A DNA stretch of 64,000 nucleotides from Eustoma russellianum (GCA_036186865.1 AP025041.1:37092312-37156311); one strand, 5' to 3'; shown: positions 10,731-23,230, counted from the stretch's first letter. Numbers and translations are program-made. Notes: a model not told the origin generated them from the letters alone.

Positions 10731-13700
10731 TGTAGAGATAATGGGGTTTGAGTGATTTCAAAATAAGTAACTTGAATGCATATATATATATATAAACGTA
10801 TACAAGCATAAACGTGTACATGTATGCATGATATCTTGCCATTACTTGCCTTATTTAGCCTATATACTATGTTGCCGTACTAACGAGCCATGAAGCATTA
10901 AAGCTTACATCATATGGCAAAGCTTACTATTTTCAGGTGCCACCATTAATGAACTAAACTAGTTCATTAAGTGAAGTACTTAGTTTAATAGACTAAGTAG
11001 TTCATTAAAGGAAGCTACATTTGGAAAAGGCACAAAGGCAACAAGGCTAAGGAAGGAAAGTCTTCTCCTCCTCCCCATCCTTTTATGCACACGCATATAC
11101 ACATATATATCACATATCTTTTCAGAATTTTTAAATAAAGGCACATACACATGTATTCCAACGTACTACCGACACATTATATATTTTACGTACGTACGTT
11201 AACGTCACACCACTATACTTAACTCATATTTATGAGTATATTCAGGTCTTATATCATATGATATAAGATATGGTGATGACAAATTAAATACGACACGATA
11301 AAAGGTTCTAAACTGAAATTTGTCGTATCGGGCGAATACCGAAACTTCGCCAACGTGTCACGTACTTGCCATAAATAAATGGCCAGCCCCTATACTTCAA
11401 AAATCATAAATAATTTCGTGCACATGACCATATGTTCAGCCAAAAATACTTTCCATGTTGGCACACACAAATTACTCCACATTAAGGCCAAAATGTGAAG
11501 ATTCCAAGTTTAATTTTGTCACATGCTAATGGTACCACTTTAAACCAGCCAAGTGCTGAGATTTAAAGTATATATTATATATATTATGTATAACATAATA
11601 TATATAACATGTGGAAAAGTTGGAATTTAAATTAGAGAAAAATCGGGTAATCGATAAATATCGAAAATTCGGTTTTCTACGCACATAACATGGAACATTT
11701 TTCTTGTACAACATGTGACACGTATCTAGACACTTTTTACATATGATATACATCTTAAAGTGTTCTAGAAAATTAAATTAAGGGCTGATTGGAATATTAC
11801 ATGTGTGTGTTATTAAATGTGCACTATTTTACAAAGCTAGCAAAAATAAATTTCAGCACATGTATACATATCATCTAACGCCCCTACAGTTGATTTGGAG
11901 CACATGTGGAGCTTTGTTGGCATCTTGATTGGTCAAGGATCAATCATGCAATATTGGTAAATTGAAGAGAGAAGCTACAAATGGTAAGAATTCAAATATA
12001 TCTCACTTATGTCACATGCTGAAAATTTCAGCATGTTGAAACAAGGCTGGCCGATTTTTTGCTATTCAATGTGACATATTTTGTCATCTCTTATTAAGTG
12101 ATTGATTAGAAGAAGATATGGTAAGGTTTTGAATATTATTTAAAATAAATAAATGGTGATATTCTACATATCACATGCTGAAAATTTTTCAGCATGTGTA
12201 CAAGTTGTATGGCCGAATTTGAAGGCTTATTTGTGTCCAAGTTCATTTCTTAATTGGTACCAATACTTACCATAAATTGTTGATTCATTTTTATGATGAA
12301 AATTCAAAGAAAAATGGTAATGATTTGAACTTTATCCCCATGATGCACATGCTGAAAATTCAGCATGGCAAGAATGTTATGGCCGAAATTTTAAGCATGG
12401 ATTTGGAAGACTTTCTTTGTCTTGCAATTTATGATGTATCTCTTGATTTATAAAATGATTTTATGATTGATTTTTGGCACATGTTAAAGTGTATATCTCT
12501 GATTTTTTCCATGTCATCATGATGACAATGTTGAACCAATAAGGAGGTGCCAAGTAAGCGAAGACTAAATGATCATCCAATAAGAAGATGCCAAGTAAGC
12601 AAGGCCTTGTCACAATGATGTCTTACACTCTCTCAAGGACTTAAAAGATAATTTTCAAGAGGGGGAGTAAACTAAGGGGGGACGGCCTGCAGCATTAAAA
12701 AGGAAAAGAAGAGAACAAACAAAACAGCAACAAGATTGCAATTCAACGAGATCAAAAAGCCTAGCTCTTCTTCTCCTACATCTTCTTTCTTTCTCTTTTC
12801 TTGTAAAGCCTATTGTTTTCATATCTTTCAATCTTGAATAGGCTTGAGATAAACCACCATTCATATATCTTTGTAAAAGATTGATCAAGGTGTGATCAAT
12901 CTTCATTCTAGCAAGGTGGTGGTGTTCGTGTGAATTGTACTCGTCATACAAGGTTTGTAAAGGGTTGGAGTTAGGTGTAACTCTATCAACCCTGCGGTAA
13001 GGTGTACTGCGTGTGTGTGATTAGTGTGAACCAAGGAAGGTGTTCCTTGAAGACTGGAGTAGGTTGTTTATAACCGAACCAGTATAAAATTCTTAGTGCC
13101 ATTTACTTTCTGCATTTACTTTTCAGTTACTGCACTGTTTACCCTTCTTGTTCGCATCCGTAAAAATAGTAAATGATTTTCAAAAATTACGAAAATTTTC
13201 AGAAACATACTTACACGTTCTAGGGTTAATTTGGCACAAGTTGCAACCCTTTTGGATAAGAATAAGTCAATCAAACATCAAAAGTTCTGAGACTAGTGCA
13301 GTCTAATTTTCAGACTTGCAAAGGTTGAGACTTTGGTTGTAATTGACCTACGTTCCAAAAGAAATTTCCAAAACTGTTTGAACCCATTTAAATATAGTAT
13401 AAAAGGGGTTAGTGGTTAAATTCTCAGAGAATTTGGACGTTCACACAAATAAAAATTAATTTTTCAAAACCATCTACCGTTTCTAGTAGATTTGCATAAT
13501 CTGAGTACCAACGGTGTTTGAAGGGGTTAAAAGTTGAATTTTAATTTGAAATTTTTAGGGGACGCTCATAACATCTGAGGCTAAGTTCTCTCAAAATTTC
13601 ATAATTTTTGAAGACCTCTAACCTGGTTTTAAAAACGTTTTAAAACAGGTCCTGAAAATAGAATCTGTTTTCAGAACTTGAATTGTTCAAGTTTAAAGAA

Positions 13701-13769
13701 ATTTTAAAAACCACACTTTCCGCACCATCTATTCAACCCCCCTTCTAGTGGTGCCTTGCAGATCCTACA
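10731..13769 (+). repeat. 3' LTR of element A
   Basis: 3039 bp, TGTAGAG...CCTACA, colinear with the 5' LTR. It contains a perfect 20-bp palindrome, CTTATATCATATGATATAAG, at 11248-11267; the 5' LTR version has one mismatch. Confidence 0.95.
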
Positions 13770-13774
13770 GAGGA
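13770..13774. repeat. Target-site duplication of element A, right copy
   Basis: GAGGA, identical to 2278-2282. Confidence 0.95.
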
Positions 13775-14528
13775 AGTTTGAAATAAGACCTTACCTTGGT
13801 GTTATTGGAGTGAGGTTCTTAGCCTCCTAGAGCTTCTTTACTTCTTGAGCTTGAAAAGGCTCCTATGGGGATGAAGGAGGTCATGGGTTTGGGGGTGGTT
13901 AGGGACGTGCACTTAAACTTGATGAAAACCTTAAGGAAATGTATGATTGGATCTTAGGAGTTATTTACATACCTTATAAGCTTGAGGCCTAGTCTTGAAC
14001 TTGGTTGGTGATTCTTGCTATTCTTTTTCCTTATGGCCGAATGATGGGGTCTTGGGAGGAAGTTGATGGATAGTGGAAGAGTTAGGATGTATTCGAAATA
14101 TTGTTGGATGCTTTTAGGAGAATGTTGCTTGAATGCACTTGGATGAGGGGCGCCAGCTTAATGGAGAGGGGAGGGGGAGAAAACAATCATTATGCATGTA
14201 AGAGGGGTAGTAATTAGGGTGGCTTTGTAAGCTTTTTATCTAAGAGTCTTCTAGAGTTGAGAAGATATTTTGAGGCCTTTGGAGGGAAAGTGGCCTCATA
14301 CTCTATGGGTAGTTTGGTCACTTTCCATTCCTTTGGGTGCCCTAATACTAATGCCATTATTAGTCTTTATTTATTTACTTATTTTTATTTTTATTGCCAT
14401 GGTGTTTTTAGAAAGGTATTGGAATTAAATCCTAAGAATCTGTACATAAAAATTTTTAAATTTTTCGTTTGTGGTGTCTCCACCTCTTATACCATAATAT
14501 GATTTACGGTTGGCCGTGGGTGGTCACA
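13775..14528 (-). mobile_element. Gypsy-like solo LTR E, copy 1, second part
   Basis: Continues E after element A and matches 58013-58764. It ends GGTGGTCACA at 14528, the complement of a TGTGACCACC LTR start. The next five bases, ATAGC, are a decayed target duplication of ACGGC, which is still intact on the left of E copy 2 (55561-55565). The CG-to-TA change is typical of deaminated methylated CpG. Confidence 0.75.
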
Positions 14529-15149
14529 ATAGCTGTAGTTCAAAACTGGCCAAACCACCCGCAGATAAGATCAAACAGTTCGTCTGTTTTGATCTAACGA
14601 TGTCAGCTAGGTGTTGGTTTTGATTCAACGGCTATAGTTCAAACTGACCTAACCGTCCAACAACATGTGGTTTTCATCCCATGTCTCAGGATTGATCATG
14701 CAGTGCGGTTTTCATCCAACAGCTATGGAACAACCGTCAAGAAACCGCCCAACAAATGTTGGTTCGGTTTTGATCTGACGGCTCTGGTTGATCTGCAGTT
14801 TTGATTCGGCAGTCACAGATTAATCTGCTTGACCAATTCTCCAACCAACTCCTCTAAATAAACCGGGCCTTAGTTGCTCAGAACACACACAACCTTCTCT
14901 GCTCTCTTCCTCTTCTTCATTCTGCATTACGTCTGAGAGAAGTCATGACGCTTGAAAGTTTGCTAATATTCAAGTTGTAGCAGTGCCGCTCGACTGAATA
15001 GGTACCCGTTTTATCTTGGGAGATGATTGCTAACGCCGGTTGGACACACTATACCGGAGCAATAAGTCTTAAGGACAGAGTCCTTGGCTCGTTGGGGTTT
15101 GATCTACTGCTTACTGTTTTTACATGCGCAAACACCACTACTGCATCTT
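14529..15149 (+). mobile_element. C-family LTR, copy 1, second segment
   Basis: Aligns with 33596-34208 of the 5' LTR of element C and with 58765-59387. It includes GATCAAAC-rich repeat sequence, a changed TATA region (TAAATAAA at 14865-14872, against TATATAAA in C) and the GGGCCTTAG and CACACACAACC blocks that follow it. The LTR start lies before the window, because E is inserted in it. It ends in the ATCTT target site of D and resumes at 20232. Confidence 0.8.
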
Positions 15150-15551
15150 TATAGAGAAAACAACACAATTTACACTCAAGATGCTCAAAATTGTGAGGTA
15201 GAACGCTTGTAATTCAAATGGAATAAGAATGGAACATATATACACAACATGTCCAACGGCTAGTTGGCTGCTGATGGCAACAGCTACAATGGCTACTTTG
15301 CTAGATAAAAGCCGATATGTAAAAGTCTAAATTATCATCAAACTGATGATTTATATAACTACATAATTACATCCTAATTGAGTACAAAGATCACAGAGAA
15401 ATGAGGTTGGAAGAAGGTGTTCGACGCAATGAAGAAACTTCTCGACAAAATGCCACAATGATACTGTAGGATAGATCTACTTCATCTCTTAATTTGACCA
15501 ACCCTTCAATCTTGTGTTGAGTCTTCAACGTAATCATCATGTATTGCAACA
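15150..15551 (-). repeat. 3' LTR of D copy 1
   Basis: Matches 19800-20226, with a gap of about 25 bases. A short purine run (GAGTGAGAG on the minus strand) just inside it is the likely polypurine tract. Confidence 0.9.
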
Positions 15552-15773
15552 CTCTCACTCAAGCTAGAGTTGTAGATATTGATAGAACCTAGCTTGCTAA
15601 GTAGTGTCTTGAAGACATTAGCATCCACTGGCTTTGTAAGGATATCAGCCACTTGGTCATAGGATCTGATGTATTGAATTTCAACACTTTATCTTCAATC
15701 TTTTCCCCGAGGAAATGCCTATCAATCTCAATATGCTTTTACTTGTCATGTTGCACAAGGTATTCTGTCATAT

Positions 15774-18592
15774 TTATGGCTGATATGTTGTCACAGTACA
15801 CTTGAACAGGTGTTGAACCTCAAGCTTTAAGTTAGTCATCACTCTTTTGATCCAGATTCCTTCACATACACCAAGAGATAATGCACATAACTCAGCTTTT
15901 GCACTGCTCCTACAGATAGTATGTTGCTTCTTGTTTTTCCGTGTAACAAGGTTCCCCCACAAATAAGAAGCATAGCCTGAGGTGGATCTCATATCTGACT
16001 TAGAGCCAACCCAATCAGCATCAGTGAAGATCTTGATGCTCCTGTCCTGAGACTTCTTGAAGGAAAGTCTCTGTCAAGGAGTAGATTTTAGGTATCTGAG
16101 GATTCTTAATGCATAATTATAATGTTCAACTAAGGGATCATACATGTATTGACTAATGAAACTTACTCCATCGTATCACGCCGGGTATGGGATAAGTAAA
16201 TCACTTTACCTATCAGTCTTTGGTACCTTTGTTTGTCAGTTTTTGCAGAGTTTCATACCTCCTTTGGTTTATGTCTATGTTCCAATGGTATATTGGCAGG
16301 CTTGCAGTTAATCATGTTGGTGTCTTACACGAGATCAAGGATGTACTTCCTCTAAGATAAGCATATGTCCTGAGATGATCTTGATACTTCCATACCAAGG
16401 AAGTATCTTAGCTGGCCCAAGTCCTTAATTTCAAAGGACTTAGCAAAGTGCTTCTTTGTATCAGTGATTCCCTTATAGTGATTATTAGTTAAAATAATAT
16501 CACCTACATAACTAGAATGATAACAAGGTGATCAGGATCAACAAGCTTAGTAAACAAGGTGTGATCACTATGACTTTGAGCAAACACAACAAGAGTAAAC
16601 AGAATCCTTACAATATTAAGCTTTGCAACATGTGCAAATTTTTCTTCATAGTCAATCCCAAAGGTTTGGGTGAAACCTCTGGCCACCAACCTTGTCTTGA
16701 ATTTGTTCATTGAGCCATCAGTGTTATATTTAACAGAAAAAATCCACTTGCATCCCACTGGCCTTACTCCCTCAACAACAGGAATCAGTTCCCAGGTTCC
16801 ATTCTTGAGCAAAGCAGATATTTTATCTTGAACAGCCTTCTTCCACTCAGGCTGTGCAAACGCCTCCTGGATATTCTTGGGAACCCTTATGTTGTCAAGA
16901 GATGAGATAAATGTCTTGAAATTATCATTAAGACAGTCATATGAAATGTAATTGTTGATTGGATAAAGTCTCTTTACACAAGCCCTGACTCCCTTACTCA
17001 TAGCAATAGGCATGTTGTCCACAAGAGATACCTCCCTGTAAGAAGATGCGGCCTCATTATATTCCCCCACATTTCTGGGAGAACTCATAGGTTGATCAGA
17101 AGCAAGTAAATACCTTTGAGAATGAGAGTTATTCTTCCCCTCAGTTGGATTATCAACTTCCTTGACAGGCTCAGTCCCTGTCATTTAAATGATGCTCCAT
17201 AGGTTATTTCTGATTCATGATCAACTTCAGGTGTAGTGGAGCCATAGTAGGCTTTGATGCATCAAATACTACATCCAGGGAGACATACGTTTTCCTTGAA
17301 CCAGGAGAGTAGCACTTATATCCTTTTTGAGCATGAGCATACCCAAGAAAGATACAATTTTTTGATCTCATGTCAAGCTTGCTCCTGAATTGCTTAGGAA
17401 TATGCCTATTACACAACACACCCAAATACCTTCATAGGCAACTTAGAAAATAATTATGAATCAGAATAAGACTGAGATTGAACATGCTTAGGGGAGTCAA
17501 AATTAAGGACCTTAGAAGGCATTCTGTTAATAAGATGAGTTGCAGTAAGCACTCCCTCACCCCAATAATGCTTAGGGACCTTCGTTGACATCATGATTGC
17601 CCTTGTTACTTCAAGGAGTTGTATATTCTTTCTCTCTGCCACTGCATTTTGTTGTGGAGTGTATGTGCAGGAGGTTTGATGAAGGATTTCCTTAGCACCA
17701 AGATATTCCTTAACTGATTTTTCAAGGTTTTCCATTCCATCTGTCCTTAGAACTTTAATTGAGGAGTTAAACAGATTTTGATCCATACATATGAACTTCT
17801 TAATTATATCACCCACTTCATATTTATGTTTCATTAAAAATACTCAGGTTAATCTGAAGTGGTCATCAACAAATGTGATGAACCACCTGCTTCCATTGAT
17901 GTTGCCGAACCTTAAGGGTCCCCAAACATCTGAGTGAACCTGGCTGAAAGGAGAGCTCCTTTTATAGCATTTTGCAGGAAAATTAGTTCTACAACTTTTG
18001 GCAAATTGCCAATCTTCACAAAATAATCCCTTTGATTGATATTAGCAAACAAGGCTGGCATAAATCTTCTAAGATACAAGAAGTTAGGATGTCCTAATCT
18101 CTTATGCCATAGCAAAACACTCTCAGTATTCCTACTAGCTGTCATACATGTGCCTAAACTAGTTTTATTATTGACAGGACTTGGTTCTTTAGCCTAAAGA
18201 AGGACTTGGTTCTTTAGCCTAAAGAAGAAAAAGTCCATTGACCTTGTTAGCACTACCAATCAACTTTTTGGAGAAGATTTCCTGAAAATAACATGGAGAA
18301 GGTGAGAACCTTACTTCACAAGTGTTATCCTGAGCAATTTGACCCACATATATTAAGTTGAAACTCATTTCAACAATAAACAAGACACTCTTTAGTTTTA
18401 AGTTTTCTGTTAACTGCACGTTCCTTTACCAAGGATACTAATTCCAGCTCCATTAGCTACCTTTACTTTAGCAGAATTGGTAAATGGCACAAAGTCAGTT
18501 AGTTTGTCTTTATTCCAAATCATGTGATGTGTAGCACCAGAATCTACAATCCAGGTAGAGAAAAGTTTAGAAGTTGTACCATAGCTAGCCAT
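15774..18592 (-). pseudogene. pol: Pol of element D copy 1, fragmented
   Basis: Reading leftward on the minus strand: protease with STWIVDSGATHHM (about 18550); integrase finger with LLWHKRLGHPNF (about 18110) and the conserved IKVLRTDGMENL and NAVAERKN motifs (17630-17760); the shared pre-RT segment with LGYAHAQKGYKCY (about 17340); reverse transcriptase with VGCKWIFSVKYNTDGS and RLVARGFTQ (16690-16770); RNase H with RSTSGYASYLWGNLVT (about 15950). The active-site box reads YVGD (16499-16510) instead of YVDD, and copy 2 has the same change, so reverse transcriptase was dead before the duplication. A 210-bp deletion removes part of the RT palm. Many frameshifts separate the blocks. Confidence 0.88.
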
Positions 18593-18599
18593 AGTTGCT

Positions 18600-19693
18600 T
18601 GAATAGCGTTTTGATTTATCTTAAGAGGCTACTGTTTAGGTTGGAATTGCTTCATGAACTAAAAGATGGCATCAAGTTGAGACTGAATGGGAACACTAGA
18701 GGGTCCAGGAACACAGTTGCTGGAAGCTACTAAGCTTGACCCTCTCCAGCTTCCTTGGTTAGAAGCTTGAGATCTCCATGGTTAAGGGTTCTTCCACTGC
18801 TCATTGAACTTAGAAGGAGGTCTCCCATGCTTAGCATAGCATTTGTCCTCAGTGTGACCAACTTGAAAAATTCCTGTTATCATACTGAGTTGGAGGGGTA
18901 TACCCTCTGATAACAGCATGAGCAGAAGCCTTATCACATTGAGGAGTATTGGGTGCATTAACTGCCATGGCAGCTCCTTCAGTGGAAGAGGTAGAACTTA
19001 TCATGAGTTTTTCTACTTTCCTCTTATCCCATCTCAAAGAAAACAGTGTTAATGGATGAAAGTTTCTTAGTACCAAGAATCCTTCCTCTTACAGCATCAC
19101 ATTCCTTATTTAAACCAGCTAAGAATCTGAAGATTCTTCTGGTTTCAGTGATGTTCTTATACATCTTATCAGCTTCTTGGTTTGGCCACTTATGTGTGTC
19201 AAACACATCAATTTGCTGCCAGATTCGTTTTAGTTGTACAAAGTACACATTCACTGGTGAGTCTCCTTGTTTTATGTCATGGAGCATGACATCAAGCATA
19301 GAATTCAAAAACATTATCAAATTTTGAGTACATTTTCTATGCTGCTTGCCATATCTCAACATAGAGGATGAAGTTGTCACTTACATCCATGGTCATAGAG
19401 CTAATCAACCATGACATGGTCATGGAATTTTTCAGCATTCAAGGTCTTGAACTGCTCAGAGTTCTCATCAGGAATTACAGTTTCAGGAATTAGGTAAGCT
19501 TCCTTACTTAACCTAGTTATGAACATCTTAACAGCTCAAGACCAAGCCAAGTTGTTGTTGCCATTAAGCTTGTGGTTGGTATAGCCACAGGATTTGAATC
19601 AATTGTGGATTGAGATGAAATAACCACAGTTGAGGTAGCGTGGATTACATGACCAAGAATAGATGGGGCTTCACTACCAGCTGATTCCATCAT
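18600..19693 (-). pseudogene. gag: Gag of element D copy 1, fragmented
   Basis: The likely start is the tandem ATG pair at 19688-19693, about 94 bases after the primer site. The first block reads MMESAGSEAPSILG, then frameshifts separate a block with LSKEAYLIPETVIPDENS and the block at 19024-19380 with VYFVQLKRIWQQIDVFDTH, which resembles the copia gag helical domain. The zinc knuckle region (about 18840-18880) should read CKFFQVGHTEDKCYAKHG as in copy 2, already lacking the second Cys. Here the 28-bp deletion removes its start. Confidence 0.75.
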
Positions 19694-19786
19694 TCAAATT
19701 TCACAGAACATGTTTGAAGAAGATGAATAGTGAAATTTTTTGAATTTCTAAGATTTTGAACGCGTAATGATCACAATTAGCTCAAT

Positions 19787-19799
19787 GGCTCTGATACCA
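19787..19799 (-). other. Primer binding site of D copy 1
   Basis: GGCTCTGATACCA on the plus strand is the exact complement of TGGTATCAGAGCC, the initiator-Met-tRNA site. It abuts the LTR. Confidence 0.92.
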
Positions 19800-20226
19800 T
19801 ATAGAGAAAACAACAGAATTTACACTCAAGATGCTCACGATTGTGAGGAAGAACTCTTGTATATTCAAATGGAAGAAGAATGGAACATATATACACAACA
19901 TGTCCAACGGCTAGTTGGCTGCTGATTGCAATAGCTCCAACGGCTACTTTGTTGGATAAAAACCGATATATATAAAGCCTAAATTATGTCCAAACTGATG
20001 ATTATCTTCTAGTCTAATGATGAAGCAATATAACTACATAATTACATCCTAATTGAGTACAAAGATCAAAGAGAAATGAGGATGGAAGAAGGTGTTCAAC
20101 GCAATGAAGAAACTGCTCAACAAAACGTCACAATGACAATGTAGGATGGATCCACTTTATCACTTAATTCAACCAACCCTTCAATCTTGTTTTGAGTCTT
20201 CAATGTAATCATCATGTATTTCAACA
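19800..20226 (-). repeat. 5' LTR of D copy 1
   Basis: 427 bp, pair of 15150-15551. On the plus strand it begins TATAGAG and ends TTCAACA. Confidence 0.92.
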
Positions 20227-20255
20227 ATCTTGGTACAGGATTGTTGGTCGTAACA
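20227..20255 (+). mobile_element. Terminal piece of the C-family LTR, copy 1
   Basis: After the ATCTT duplication of D, the C-family LTR ends with TTGGTCGTAACA. Similarity to the C 5' LTR (to 34232) stops just after this point, which sets the LTR end. The following ATTGC is the candidate target duplication, against CTTAC at 32889-32893 (3 of 5 match). Confidence 0.7.
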
Positions 20256-21750
20256 ATTGCAACACTTTTATGTAGCTGAGAAGATGCTAAGAGGTGTAAT
20301 GGGATAGTAGATAGTATGCGTTTAATGAGGATAAGCCTTCCTGCAAGATTAAGGAATGTTTTACACCAGCAATTGATTTTAGCCTCAAAATGTCTCAACA
20401 GTTGAGTACAATATTGAGCTCTATTAATACCTTAAATAGCTAAGATTCAAGATAAATTAGTGGTAGTTTAATTGAGTTCATTCAGAGTGCCTTTTCTATT
20501 CTGCACTCCTGTTAGATAGAACCTTAGTAGATGTGACAATGTGGCTTTTCCCAAAATTGATCAGTTGTCTAGATGCCTTTTGATATCGTAAAAGAAATTT
20601 CTCAAACTTTAGCAAGCTTGTGGTAGACCATTTGTAGAAGATTAGGAGATCATCTGCAAAAGCAGATGGAAAGTTGATATAAATGACCTGCATGTCACAC
20701 ATCCTTTAATAGTTCTATCTTTCACGAGTGAATTTAAGCACCTACTGAATCCCTTAGAAGCTTCAATGAAAATAAGAGGAGATAGTGGATCTCCTTGCTT
20801 AACTCCTCTGTCTGGTTTAAACAAGTCACATGGTCTCCCATTTACCAAAATGGATATGTGGGTGTTTTGGAAATTATTGAATATTAGTGTGAGAAAGTGA
20901 TGAGAGAAATCCATCTTGAGTTAAATAGATTTTAAATAGTTCCAACTTACGCTGTCAAAAGCTTTAGTCATATTTAGCTTTAGAATAACATTTGATCCTC
21001 TTACATCCTCTACTCCCCTTATCAATCAAATGAACTATTTCATTTTCAACAGGACCTGCTCAATGATTTCTCTATTTTTGATGAATCCGGTCTGCTTAAG
21101 ACATATAGATTTGGGCAGCAGGGTATTAAGTCTAAAAGTCAAGATTCTGGTGGTGATCTTGCTCGTGAATGTGGAGAGACAAAGAGGACTTAAGTCACCA
21201 AATGTTTTTGGATTTTTGCGCACTTAGGATGAGTGCAATCATTGCACTCGCCATGCCTGTGGGCACTGCAAACCAATAAAAATTCTTGGACAACTTAGAA
21301 AACATCCTCCAAGAAAAAACCATTAAAGCTATCAAGTCCAACATCACTATTGGGTCTAATTGCAGCATAGCTGATTTAAATTCATCTAGCTTAGGCATTC
21401 AACTTAGCGAAAGATTATCCCCATCTTATATGAGTGTAGGAATAAAGTCTATGATGTTTTGATGATCCCGTGTCTCTGACCTGCCAAAAGGTTGCTCCTA
21501 AAATGATATAGCCACAGATTGTATGGCGTCTGTAGTTTGGAACTCTATGTCAGTTGCATTCTTGATGCTCCTAATTGCTAGTTTTCATTGTCTGTCCTTA
21601 ACATGTTTATGAAAGAAAGAAGTATTTGCGTTTCCTTCCTTTAGCCACTTTGAATGTGCCTTTTGCTACCAAAAGACTTGACCCTACTTAGAGGTTTTAA
21701 GCAGTTCTGCTTTTGCTAAGTTCAAGTACCTAGAATCATTTGTATAGCAA
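20256..21750 (-). pseudogene. L1-type LINE reverse transcriptase fragment (N-proximal half)
   Basis: Minus-strand blocks follow plant L1 order from right to left: FW.QKAHSKWLKEGNANTSFFH (about 21620-21690), a block with LDPIVM (about 21340), a finger block ending LKQTGFIKNREIIEQ (about 21060-21110), RGVKQGDPLSPLIFIE (about 20790), FADDLLIF (about 20650) and LAGRLILIKRILSTIPLHLL (about 20290-20350). FADD is the L1 catalytic box. The fragment ends in SQLHKSVA exactly at the C-family LTR. Its continuation, SLNKK and onward, is found at 32893 in frame, so C inserted into this LINE. Endonuclease sequence is missing upstream. Stops and frameshifts are present. Confidence 0.85.
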
Positions 21751-21937
21751 GATGGGGACATAGATAGTGACGTAGCACATCGAGTTCAAGAAGGTTGGTG
21801 TAGGTGGAGGGCGGCCTCAGGGGTGCTGTGTGACAAGAATTTTCCAACTAAATATTAGGAAAAATTTTATAGGGTGGCAGTGCGACCGGCAATGTTATAT
21901 GAAACAGACTGTTGGGCCATCAGGCAGATAAGTAAAG
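21751..21937 (+). pseudogene. RTE-clade LINE sliver (C-terminal RT region)
   Basis: About 62 codons, with one stop, read VAHRVQEGWCRWRAASGVLC and RPAMLYETDCWAIR. These match the strongly conserved end of plant RTE LINE reverse transcriptases (HRI..GW.KWR..SGVLCD, RPAMLYG.ECW). It lies in opposite orientation to the L1 fragment on its left and abuts the broken edge of F on its right. Confidence 0.75.
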
Positions 21938-21944
21938 ACTGCCC

Positions 21945-23230
21945 AGAGAAGGAATAGATTATGAAGAAACTTTTGCACCCGTTGCACGACTAGAAGCAAT
22001 TAGATTGTTACTTACTATTGCAAGTCTAAGCGACATCAAACTCTTCCAAATGGATGTTAAGAGTGCGTTCTTGAATGGATAAATCCAGGAAGAGGTGTTT
22101 GTCGAACAACCCCCTGGATTCGAAGATCCAAAGAATCGTAACCATGTATACAAGCTTAAGAAAGCTCTATATGGTTTGAAATAAGCTCTAAGAGCTTGGT
22201 ATGATAGATTTACAAACTTTCTTATTGCAAATAATTATCAAAGGGGGACAATAGACCACACATTATTCCTAAAAAGAAAAGACAACGACTTGTTAATAGT
22301 TCAAATCTATGTAGATGACATAATTTTTGGATCAACCAATCCTACCTTAGTAAAGGACTTCGAAGAGTGTATGAAGTCAGATTTTGAAATGTCAATGGTA
22401 GGAGAATTGAACTATTTCTTAGGGCTTCAAATAAAACATACCCATCGCGGAATTCATATTAGCCAACTTAAGTATGTCAATGATATGATTAAGAAGTTTG
22501 GATTTGAAGAGTTGAAACCAACACTTACCCCTATGAGTGCTAGCACTAAACTAGACAAGGATGAAAATGGTAAACCTTTTGATGACACACTTTATAGGTC
22601 TATGATTGGATCATTATTATATTTAACCGCATCAAGACTAATATAATATTTAGTGTTTGTATGTGTGCTAGGTTTCAATCTTGTCTTAAAGTATCTCATT
22701 ACAATACGGTGAAAAAGATATTTAGATATCATAAACACACACCTCACTTAGGACTTTGGTAAGATAGAAACGCTAAGTTGGAACTGTATGCTTATAGTGA
22801 TGCTGATTATGGTGGTTGCAAATTAGATAGATAATCTACTAGCGACACGTGTCAATTTATAGGAACCAACTTGATTTCTTGGTTTTCTAAAAAGCAAGCT
22901 AGTGTAGCTCTCTCTATCACTAAAGCCGAGTATATAACCTTAAGTTTGTGCACTACCCAAATACTCTGGCTTAAATAACAACTTAGTGATTTTGTCATTA
23001 AAATGAATAAGATTCCAATTTTTTGTGATAGCATGAATGCAATCAATCTTTCTCGAAATCCGGTACTTCATTCTAAGTCCAAACACATTGTGGTAAGATG
23101 TCATTTCCTTCGAGATCATGTTCAAAATGGAGATATAACCATAGATCATGTAAGAACTGATCATCAAATAGCTGACATCTTCACCAACCCCTTAATCAAG
23201 TCACTTTTGAAACTTTATGAGCCAAGTTAG
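21945..23230 (+). pseudogene. pol: RT and RNase H remnant of F
   Basis: Reverse transcriptase runs from 21945 in one frame, with stops near 22080 (a GGATAA context) and 22183 (AAATAA where A has AAGCAA). The catalytic YVDD is at 22318-22329. The frame is lost at about 22640, where a few bases are missing from the conserved TASRPDI motif. RNase H follows in other frames, with a YSDADYGG-like block near 22795 and an ORF from 23003 to 23230 with IFCDSMNAINLSRNPVLHSK. It is the end of pol and ends before a run of purine tracts. Confidence 0.85.

Larger units (their letters stand above)
2283..13769 (+). mobile_element. Full-length copia LTR retrotransposon A (SIRE/Maximus-like), defective
   Basis: This 11,487-bp element starts TGTAGAG and ends CCTACA. 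It has LTRs of 3052 and 3039 bp, a primer site, gag, pol in copia order (protease, integrase, reverse transcriptase, RNase H), purine tracts and a perfect 5-bp target duplication. It lies inside solo LTR E copy 1, and E copy 2 lacks it, so A inserted after E was duplicated. The LTRs differ by scattered substitutions and a few small indels, including a loss of about 14 bp near 10920. Gag and pol carry in-frame stops, so the copy is dead. No env-like ORF lies between RNase H and the 3' LTR. Lineage is inferred from motifs such as YVDDIIFGST and the very long LTR. Confidence 0.95.
15150..20226 (-). mobile_element. Copia retrotransposon D, copy 1, defective
   Basis: Minus-strand element of 5077 bp with LTRs of 427 (5') and 402 bp (3'), a primer site, gag and pol. 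A perfect target duplication ATCTT flanks it (15145-15149 and 20227-20231) inside a C-family LTR. On its own strand it starts TGTTGAAA and ends CTCTATA, so the terminal CA has become TA. D copy 2 at 59388 sits in the same site, so both descend from one insertion. Relative to copy 2 this copy has a 210-bp deletion at about 16577, a 28-bp deletion at about 18871 and a 25-bp tandem duplication at about 18176-18220. Confidence 0.92.

Noticed and set aside
14257..14502. 81-codon ORF repeated at 58493-58738
   Set aside because: Part of solo LTR E; conservation is due to duplication and composition is low-complexity.
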